NCBI GenBank assembly: GCA_029287195.1
Contig: JARFRN010000031.1
Location: 1 to 37,084 of the forward strand
Reading direction: 5' to 3'
DNA length: 37,084 nt
From: Acidimicrobiia bacterium
GTDB lineage: Bacteria; Actinomycetota; Acidimicrobiia; Spongiisociales; UBA5794
Shown: piece after piece, positions 31,701-37,084 of the stretch
How positions within the stretch are numbered: position 1 is the first letter of the stretch
Layout: the number at the start of each line of letters is the position of its first letter
Made by a program: the position numbers and the translations under genes
The notes under the pieces: generated by a model
Seen by the model: the letters and a program-made list of their open reading frames with translations, nothing else
Databases searched by the model: none
Told to the model about the DNA's origin: nothing

Positions 31701-32656
31701 AGTTCCTCCTTAGTGTTGGACTGGGTGCCGCCGTCAGCTGCTTCTCCGGTCCAGGCAAAGAATCGATCCTCCAGCGAGTCGGCGTACTGTGATAGTTCAT
31801 GCAAAGCTATGCCGGCGCGGAAGGCGTGCTCGCCGATCTCGTCGAGGGAGAGGCCACGAACCACGAGCGTATTGGGCCGGCCGTTTTCGACGATGCCACC
31901 TGCCCCTTCGAGAGCGACTTGCAGAGCCTTCGGCGAAGCGGCCCGGACGAGGGATGCGGATTGCCGCAATTCGGACAACGACCCTCGTGTGACCAATCGT
32001 CCCTGGTTGACAACGACGACATCGTCGGCGAGTTGCTCCACTTCACCGAGCAGATGGCTGGAGACGAACACCGTGTTGCCTTCCGCCGCGCGCGATCGCA
32101 GCAGATTCCGCAGAGTGCGGATTCCTTGCGGATCCAGGCCGTTGCCGGGCTCATCGAGAACCAGCACCGGCGGATCGCAGAGCAACGCGGCGGCAAGTCC
32201 CAGCCGCTGCTTCATACCGAGCGAGTAGGCACCAGCGTGCCGGTTGGCCGCGGCACTGAGATCGACGAGTTCGAGGACCTCATCGACTCGTTCCAGCGGT
32301 GTATCCGTGGCGTCCGCCAGAATCCGCAGATGGTTTCGTCCGCTGCGTCCGGGATGGAACGCGTCGGACTCGACGCTGGCCCCCACAGTTCCGGTGGGGT
32401 CGGGAAGCTCGCCATAGGCGACGCCGCCGATGGTGGCCCGACCGCTGGTTGGAGACGCCAGGCCAAGCAATATCTTCATCGTCGTGGACTTGCCGGCACC
32501 GTTGGGGCCGAGAAAGCCCGTCACGCGTCCGGGCGTGACCTCAAACGATAGGTCGTCGACGGCGGCCGCGGCGCCGTAGCTCTTGGTGACGTGTTCGATG
32601 GATATCGCGTACGACCGAGTTGTGGCCTCGATCTTCTGATCGAATAGCTGTTCCAT
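31697..32656 (-). CDS. ABC transporter ATP-binding protein (exporter, DrrA/CcmA type)
   Basis: The 319-residue ATPase (from ATG 32656, MEQLFDQKIEATTRSYAISIEHVTKSYG) has Walker A GFLGPNGAGKSTTMKILLGL, ABC signature AYSLGMKQRLGLA, Walker B PPVLVLDEPGNGLDPQG, and the H-loop VFVSSHLLGEVEQLADD. A C-terminal extension follows. It is coupled to the permease gene. A very good ribosome site (AAAGGAGGGCA) sets the start; the track start at 32836 adds a non-family leader. A perfect 6-bp inverted repeat sits just upstream. It lies 269 bases downstream of the response regulator, which may control it. Confidence 0.92.
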   Translation of the reverse strand: MEQLFDQKIEATTRSYAISIEHVTKSYGAAAAVDDLSFEVTPGRVTGFLGPNGAGKSTTMKILLGLASPTSGRATIGGVAYGELPDPTGTVGASVESDAFHPGRSGRNHLRILADATDTPLERVDEVLELVDLSAAANRHAGAYSLGMKQRLGLAAALLCDPPVLVLDEPGNGLDPQGIRTLRNLLRSRAAEGNTVFVSSHLLGEVEQLADDVVVVNQGRLVTRGSLSELRQSASLVRAASPKALQVALEGAGGIVENGRPNTLVVRGLSLDEIGEHAFRAGIALHELSQYADSLEDRFFAWTGEAADGGTQSNTKEEL

Positions 32657-32666
32657 TGCCCTCCTT

Positions 32667-32693
32667 TGGTACTTGTCTTCAACGTACGTACCA
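32667..32693 (-). promoter_or_regulatory. Inverted repeat TGGTAC-N15-GTACCA upstream of the ABC exporter operon
   Basis: A perfect 6-bp inverted repeat with a 15-base spacer lies immediately 5' of the ribosome site of the ATPase gene. Its placement suits an operator or a leader hairpin. No promoter could be placed with confidence next to it. Between 32694 and 32925 I see no gene. Confidence 0.45.
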
Positions 32694-32925
32694 GAGGTGT
32701 GTCCGTCTTCGGGCAACGGAGTCATTCTCGGCTCCGCCTTTTGGGGGAAGTTTTTCGGTACCGGCGGAATTGATATCGGCCATTTGGGGGTCTGCGCAGC
32801 AGCTGGCCGAGACGCGTTGGCATCATCCGCTCGCATACTGCGCTGGGTGGCGGCCGGTCTTTCGTTGGACGTGGCGAATCTGGTTCCGGTCGCAGTCGGT
32901 GTCGGCGCTCATCGGGTGAACCGGA

Positions 32926-33603
32926 TCAGAACCCGATGTCGCTATCGCCGGGTTTGACCAGCCCGCTTTCATAGGCGAACGCCACCGCCTGAGCGCGGTT
33001 GTTGAGCCCGAGCTTGGTGAGGATGCTGGAGACGTGTGACTTGACGGTTGCGGTACCGACAAACAGGTCCGCTGCAATCTCGATGTTGCTCGATCCGGCG
33101 GCGACGGCGACTAGTACCTCCCGCTCCCGGCTGGTGAGGCGATCGAGACGAGCAACCACCGATGAGTCGAGGGACGGCGCTGCTGCAAATCGGCCTATCA
33201 GCCTTCGTGTCACCGACGGTGCTATCAGCGCTCCTCCATCGGCGACGATTCGAACGGCTGCCACCAGGTCCTCTGGTGAGATGTCCTTGAGCACAAATCC
33301 GCTGGCTCCTGCCCGAAGGGCCCGATACACGTACTCGTCCGGATCAAAGGTGGTGAGGATCAATACCTTCACGGGCCAGTCGGCGGATTCAACGATGGCT
33401 TTGGTAGCGGCGAGGCCGTCCATCCCCGGCATGCGGATATCCATCAGGATCACATCGGGACGATGGGTCCGGGCAATCTCGACTGCGGCCTCACCGTCTC
33501 CGGCCTCGGCGACGACTTCGATGTCGTCTTGAAGACTCAGCACCAAGGCGAATCCGCCCCGGACCAGGGCCTGGTCATCGATGACGGCGACTCGAATGCT
33601 CAC
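32926..33603 (-). CDS. NarL/LuxR-family response regulator
   Basis: The 225-residue regulator has a receiver domain (VAVIDDQALVRGG, phospho-accepting Asp in DVILMDIRMPGMDG near 55, Lys in GFVLKDISPEDL near 106) and a LuxR-type HTH (LTSREREVLVAVAAGSSNIEIAADL then GTATVKSHVSSILTKLGLNNRAQAV). The start is GTG 33603 and overlaps the kinase stop (GTGA). The kinase, NAD synthetase and the GCS2-type ligase precede it on the same strand; the ABC exporter follows. Regulating the exporter is a fair guess from placement. Confidence 0.93.
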   Translation of the reverse strand: MSIRVAVIDDQALVRGGFALVLSLQDDIEVVAEAGDGEAAVEIARTHRPDVILMDIRMPGMDGLAATKAIVESADWPVKVLILTTFDPDEYVYRALRAGASGFVLKDISPEDLVAAVRIVADGGALIAPSVTRRLIGRFAAAPSLDSSVVARLDRLTSREREVLVAVAAGSSNIEIAADLFVGTATVKSHVSSILTKLGLNNRAQAVAFAYESGLVKPGDSDIGF

Positions 33604-34793
33604 TTGTCTCCGATCGGCAATCTTGCGAATACTCGGAAACCGCCTTCGGGCTGCGGCCCGGCTTCGAAGGTACCGCCCAGCAGAATGGCGCGTTCTTGCA
33701 TTCCCACGATCCCATGGCCTGATCCCGGCAGCGTACTTGCCGCCGTCCCCGTGTTCGTCACCTCCACGTCGACGTGACCATCGACTTCCTCGAGACGCAC
33801 CCAGACGGCGGCGTCGACGCCGCCGTGCTTGAGGACATTGGTGAGTGCTTCCTGGACGATGCGAAAGGCAAACAGATCCACCCTGACGGGAAGCTCGGAC
33901 CTGACATCCATAGCCAGAGAGATGCTCATCCCGGTCTGTCTCATTTGATCCGCGAGTTCGTGAATCTGGTTCAGGGACGGCTGCGGACCGAGCCCGCCGG
34001 ATGCTGTCTCGGGACGGAGTACCCCGAGAAGATGGCGCAGTTCGTCGAGAGCCCTGCGCCCGGCCTGCTCCACCGCACCAATCGCCTCCCCCGCTCGTTC
34101 GGGATCATCCGCAACCACCAGTCGGGCAACACCCGCCTGCACAGTCATGACGCTCACATTGTGGGCGACAACATCGTGGAGCTCACGCGAAATCCCTGCG
34201 CGGGCGTGGGCAATGGCCCGCTCGGCCTCGGTGGCCCGCTTCCATTCCAGATACTCGGCACGCTCCCGAGCGGCAGCCGCCCGGATCCGGACCAGACGAC
34301 CTACGTACCACACAAGCATTGTCACAGCCAGTGCCGTGCCTACCTCAGATGCCGAGTCGCCATCGACCACCTGGCCAAGACCAACCACTGCAAGTGCGAC
34401 AGCCAACGCGGCAAGGCTTGTCCTCCCGTCCCGTTCGTACCGACCAACCGCATACAGCGATACCAAGATGTGGAACACCGGATTACCCGGATAACCAAGC
34501 GCCATCCAAGCAATCGTCATTGCCAGCACGAACCCCAACGCTCTCAGCGACCAGCGGCGCCTCCAGATCAGAGCGACGCTGCCGCCGGCCAACATCAGAA
34601 ACCCGGCAACGGGGATCTCGGAGACCCCCGCCGCATCCTGGGAAGCCACGTTGACGACGCTGACGCCAAAGACGACAACCGCTACTGCGACATCGAGTCC
34701 GAGCGGCGAAAGACGCCCGGGGCGAAAAACCGCCCGGCCGCCGACACCCATCGCTCTGGTGTCGAGTTCGCCGCCGGGCCGCGGGTCTGTCAT
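33600..34793 (-). CDS. Sensor histidine kinase, HisKA_3/NarX-like type
   Basis: The 397-residue kinase from ATG 34793 (MTDPRPGGELDTRAMG) has about five to six membrane helices in residues 30-165 and a coiled linker. The dimerisation helix carries GISRELHDVVAHNVSVMTVQAG (His near 206). A HATPase domain holds IVQEALTNVLKHGG, a G1-like VEVTNTGTA and SGHGIVGMQERAILLGG. This is the DesK/LiaS-like class that pairs with NarL regulators. The start overlaps the stop of the MerR-like fragment. The track start at 34880 lies inside that fragment. The signal is unknown. Confidence 0.9.
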   Translation of the reverse strand: MTDPRPGGELDTRAMGVGGRAVFRPGRLSPLGLDVAVAVVVFGVSVVNVASQDAAGVSEIPVAGFLMLAGGSVALIWRRRWSLRALGFVLAMTIAWMALGYPGNPVFHILVSLYAVGRYERDGRTSLAALAVALAVVGLGQVVDGDSASEVGTALAVTMLVWYVGRLVRIRAAAARERAEYLEWKRATEAERAIAHARAGISRELHDVVAHNVSVMTVQAGVARLVVADDPERAGEAIGAVEQAGRRALDELRHLLGVLRPETASGGLGPQPSLNQIHELADQMRQTGMSISLAMDVRSELPVRVDLFAFRIVQEALTNVLKHGGVDAAVWVRLEEVDGHVDVEVTNTGTAASTLPGSGHGIVGMQERAILLGGTFEAGPQPEGGFRVFARLPIGDK

Positions 34794-34942
34794 TGGGTGG
34801 GTTCTCCAGCAGCAAGACCGAAGAAGCCGGCGTAGTGCTGGATATGCCGGATCGACGTGCCCGTCTGCTCGTGGTAGCAAAGCGTGTCCGGCGACAGGTC
34901 CACGTGCGCTGCCGTCTGCGACATTGTGAGGTTTCTCGCCAT
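34790..34942 (-). pseudogene. MerR-family regulator remnant, 50 residues
   Basis: A frame too short for the ORF track encodes MARNLTMSQTAAHVDLSPDT then LCYHEQTGTSIRHIQHYAG and FFGLAAGEPTQ. The first part matches the MerR helix-turn-helix start (LSPDTLRYYER type). The second part matches the later SIRHIQRYAEL segment of MerR proteins, with roughly 20-30 residues missing between. The C-terminal dimer and effector domain is gone. It has a plausible ribosome site (GAGGA) and its TGA overlaps the kinase ATG (ATGA), so it is still translated-looking and may be retained as a coupling cistron. Divergent loss is the simplest reading; a tiny regulator is less likely. Confidence 0.55.
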
Positions 34943-34951
34943 GACTGGTCC

Positions 34952-36652
34952 TCAGTCTTTGAAGCGATTCGTAATCGGAAGCCGGCGGTCCTTGCCGAAC
35001 GCCTTCTGAGTGATACGGACCCCCGGAGCGGCCTGGCGCCGCTTGTACTCGTTGCGGTCCACCATACGGGCCACGCGGAGTACGGTTTCCCGATCGAAGC
35101 CGTCGGCGACGATGGCAGCAGGGGCCTCATCGAGCTCTATGTAGCGGCGCAGGATCTGGTCCAGCAGGTCGTATTCTGGCAGCGAGTCCGTGTCCTTCTG
35201 ATCGGGCCGCAGTTCGGCCGATGGTGGCTTGTCGATGATCGCCTGCGGGATCACCTCACCGTCTCGGTTGCGCCACCGGGCCAACCGGTACACCACGGTC
35301 TTGAACACGTCCTTGAGCACCGCATATCCCCCGGCCATATCGCCATAGAGGGTGGCGTAGCCGACGGCCAACTCCGACTTGTTGCCGGTTGCGACGACCA
35401 TTCCGCCAAACTTGTTGGACACCGCCATCAGGATTGCCCCGCGAATACGTGCCTGGAGGTTCTCCTCGGCAACATCGAATTTGGTACCGACAAACACCGG
35501 CGTCAAAGCCTCGGAGAACTCCCGGAAGATGCTCTCGATCGGGATTTCGTCGATGCGGCACCCCAGATTCTTTGCCAGGTCGACCGAATGGTCTACTGAG
35601 CCCTCGGAGCTGAACCGAGTAGGCATGGTGATTCCGCGCACTGCATCCGGTCCAAGCGCATCAACTGCAATGGCTGCAGTCAGGGCAGAGTCGATACCGC
35701 CGGAGAGCCCGACAACAACGTCTCGGAAACCATTCTTGCGGACGTAGTCCCGGAGTCCGGCAACCAGCGCTGTGTAGATCTCGGCCTCTTCATCGAGCCG
35801 GGGCCGGATCTCGGGAACGAGTGGGGTCACCTCCCGAGGTCTCCCGGCAGATACCGTGACCAGCCCCCCGTCGTGCCACTCACCGCTCACCGGGACGTCG
35901 ACAACGAAGTGCTCCTCGTAGAACTGGGCTGCGCGATAGATGATCTCGCCCGCACCGTCGAAGATCATCGAGTCGCCGTCAAAGACCAACTCGTCCTGTC
36001 CTCCGACCATGTTGACGTAGACCACAGGGACCCCGGATCGCTGTGCCTCGGCGGCGAGCAGCGCCGCTCGCTCGACTCCCTTGCCGACGTGATACGGCGA
36101 CCCGTTGATGTTGAGCAGCACCCTGGCGCCGGCTTCCGCCTGTAACGCCGGTGGGCCTTCCGCCGACCAGATGTCTTCGCACACCGATACTCCGGCAACG
36201 AACCCGCCTATCCCCCACAGCTTCTCCGATATCCGCCCCGGAGCGAAGTAGCGGGCCTCGTCGAAGACGCCGTAGTTCGGCAGCAACACCTTGTGGTAAA
36301 TGCCGCGGATGGCACCGTCGGCGAGGACCGCGGCAGCGTTGGCAAGGCCCCGCTGCACCGAGTCGTCTTTGTGTCGGTCCCCGTCAACTCGATCAACGAA
36401 GCCGACTATGACGGCGGTCTTCTCCGCAGCGTGCGCTACTCGACGCAGCGCCTCTATGTTCTGGTCGATGAACGAACGACGCAGCAGCAAGTCTTCGGGT
36501 GGGTACCCGGTGACGGCCAGCTCCGGCAGCAGCAGGACGTCGGCATCCGCTTCCTCGGCACGCCCCATCGCTTCGAGGATCACCCGCACGTTGCCATCGA
36601 TGTCGCCGACGACGAGGTTGACCTGGGCTCCCGCTATCCGCATGAACGACAT
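34952..36652 (-). CDS. nadE: Glutamine-dependent NAD+ synthetase
   Basis: NadE amidates nicotinate adenine dinucleotide to NAD using ammonia made by its own glutaminase domain. The 566-residue protein has the nitrilase-type N-terminal half with the catalytic triad (Glu near 44 in LLLPELAVTGYPPED, Lys near 121 in YHKVLLPNYGVFDE, Cys near 158 in VSVCEDIWS). The synthetase half has the PP-loop VVGLSGGIDSALTAA (near 316-322), ATGNKSELAVGYATLYGDMAGGY and the C-terminal KRRQAAPGVRITQKAFGKDRRLPITN. ATG 36652 lies 7 bases after TAACCT. It sits 21 bases downstream of the GCS2-type ligase and 9 before the MerR remnant. Confidence 0.96.
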   Translation of the reverse strand: MSFMRIAGAQVNLVVGDIDGNVRVILEAMGRAEEADADVLLLPELAVTGYPPEDLLLRRSFIDQNIEALRRVAHAAEKTAVIVGFVDRVDGDRHKDDSVQRGLANAAAVLADGAIRGIYHKVLLPNYGVFDEARYFAPGRISEKLWGIGGFVAGVSVCEDIWSAEGPPALQAEAGARVLLNINGSPYHVGKGVERAALLAAEAQRSGVPVVYVNMVGGQDELVFDGDSMIFDGAGEIIYRAAQFYEEHFVVDVPVSGEWHDGGLVTVSAGRPREVTPLVPEIRPRLDEEAEIYTALVAGLRDYVRKNGFRDVVVGLSGGIDSALTAAIAVDALGPDAVRGITMPTRFSSEGSVDHSVDLAKNLGCRIDEIPIESIFREFSEALTPVFVGTKFDVAEENLQARIRGAILMAVSNKFGGMVVATGNKSELAVGYATLYGDMAGGYAVLKDVFKTVVYRLARWRNRDGEVIPQAIIDKPPSAELRPDQKDTDSLPEYDLLDQILRRYIELDEAPAAIVADGFDRETVLRVARMVDRNEYKRRQAAPGVRITQKAFGKDRRLPITNRFKD

Positions 36653-36659
36653 GGCGGCA

Positions 36660-36665
36660 AGGTTA
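36660..36665 (-). promoter_or_regulatory. TAACCT -10 box of leaderless nadE
   Basis: TAACCT lies 7 bases before ATG 36652, with no ribosome site. It supports this start and a nadE transcript separate from the upstream ligase gene. Confidence 0.45.
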
Positions 36666-36673
36666 CCCCGCAG

Positions 36674-37084
36674 CTAAACGCCCCTGACGGTCTCCTCGAC
36701 CAGCCAGTCGACGACCTGGACCAGGGCCTCGTCCTGGGTCGCCCCGGATTCGAGAGCCTCGTGGTAGATCGACAGTTGCGTATCGGCGCTCGTACCCCGC
36801 TCGAGAATCGTGCGGGCGTGGGTCAACTCTTCGACACAGTCGAGCAAAACCGCGTCTTCGCTCACGAGATCGATGATCTCCTCGACCAGTTGTGGGTAAG
36901 GCACCAACTGACCCTTGCCAAAGTCGATCAGTGAATCCGAGATCCCGTAGCGCTGTGCTCGCCACACGTTCTCCTCGATCAGCATTCGGCTGTAGATACG
37001 CCACCGTTGATTCTGGACGCGTCGCCTGTAGAGCATCGATAGCAGCGACATGTACATGGCAGCGATGGAGAGAGTGTCTTCGAC
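36674..37084 (-). CDS. GCS2-type carboxylate-amine ligase (YbdK-like), C-terminal part
   Basis: Only the last 136 residues are in the window; the frame is open to the edge. The translation VEDTLSIAAMYMSLLSMLYR...EENVWRAQRYGISDSLIDFGKG...EELTHARTILERGTSADTQLSIYHEALE...VVDWLVEETVRGV shows the C-terminal pattern of the glutamate-cysteine-ligase family 2 (GCS2/YbdK) proteins, which join a carboxylate to an amine with ATP. The start and the catalytic N-terminal part are outside the window. It is 21 bases upstream of nadE. The substrate is not known, though it is notable that a glutathione-synthetase-like gene occurs elsewhere in the window. Confidence 0.85.
   Translation of the reverse strand, partial: VEDTLSIAAMYMSLLSMLYRRRVQNQRWRIYSRMLIEENVWRAQRYGISDSLIDFGKGQLVPYPQLVEEIIDLVSEDAVLLDCVEELTHARTILERGTSADTQLSIYHEALESGATQDEALVQVVDWLVEETVRGV

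Noticed and set aside
30535-31800. 421-residue minus-strand ORF across the HAD gene and ABC permease
   Set aside because: Low-complexity Arg/His/Ser shadow. The permease frame has six membrane helices and overlaps the ATPase by ATGA.
33774-34835. 353-residue plus-strand ORF opposite the second kinase
   Set aside because: Antisense shadow with no domain-like sequence. The kinase on the other strand has clear H and N boxes.

Overview
The window is GC-rich, densely packed DNA from a bacterium that I judge to be an actinomycete (phylum Actinomycetota), possibly a deep lineage such as Acidimicrobiia. The reasons are WXG100 proteins with an EccC-like ATPase, a MacS-like kinase, many GTG starts, and a run of start codons lying 6-9 bases downstream of a TANNNT -10 box with no Shine-Dalgarno sequence (leaderless transcripts). 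No tRNA, rRNA, CRISPR array, insertion sequence or prophage was seen. Genes are mostly intact and often overlap by 4 bases.

Layout. 1-4429 (minus strand): proC and a proline dehydrogenase (translationally coupled), then a TPM-domain membrane protein, PspA and a partial methyltransferase. 4520-6285 (plus): a sensor kinase/LuxR-type regulator pair. 6292-14763: a compact type VII (ESX-like) secretion locus made of two divergent operons. The minus arm holds a WXG100 protein, a second WXG-like protein, a 1264-residue EccC-like ATPase and a DUF1023 hydrolase. The plus arm holds a LysM membrane protein, a TcpC/VirB8-like protein and an EspG-like protein. The two arms share a 107-base AT-rich gap with overlapping -35 elements. 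No EccB, EccD, EccE or MycP is present. 14765-19603: acyl-CoA dehydrogenase, a 31-residue membrane peptide coupled to a MenH-like hydrolase, another alpha/beta hydrolase, a thioredoxin-fold ferredoxin and a methyltransferase. 19627-23338: a DUF1704 (QEGLA) metallopeptidase-like protein, an N-formylglutamate amidohydrolase and a glutathione-synthetase-like ATP-grasp enzyme, a recurring but unexplained grouping. 23450-25371: a divergent SAM-hydrolase-family protein and SelD.

SelD is itself a selenoprotein. The ORF track truncates it, but reading through an in-frame TGA restores the E. coli-like active site (SHGAG-U-ACK), and a bacterial SECIS-like hairpin with a GGUCC apex follows. The host should therefore carry selA, selB and selC elsewhere.

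25372-25802 is a non-coding gap with a strong plus-strand terminator and no gene in front of it, upstream of mgtE. It may be an mgtE leader or a small RNA. 25803-30715: MgtE, a Thr-rich lipoprotein, a class IV aminotransferase with a coupled hypothetical gene, a frameshifted lipoprotein pseudogene, a hypothetical gene and a HAD-like phosphatase. 30954-37084 (minus): an ABC-2 exporter pair behind an inverted repeat, and an upstream run of GCS2-type ligase (partial), NAD synthetase, a MerR-like 50-residue remnant, and a kinase/regulator pair.

All functions are read from motifs by eye. No database search was run.
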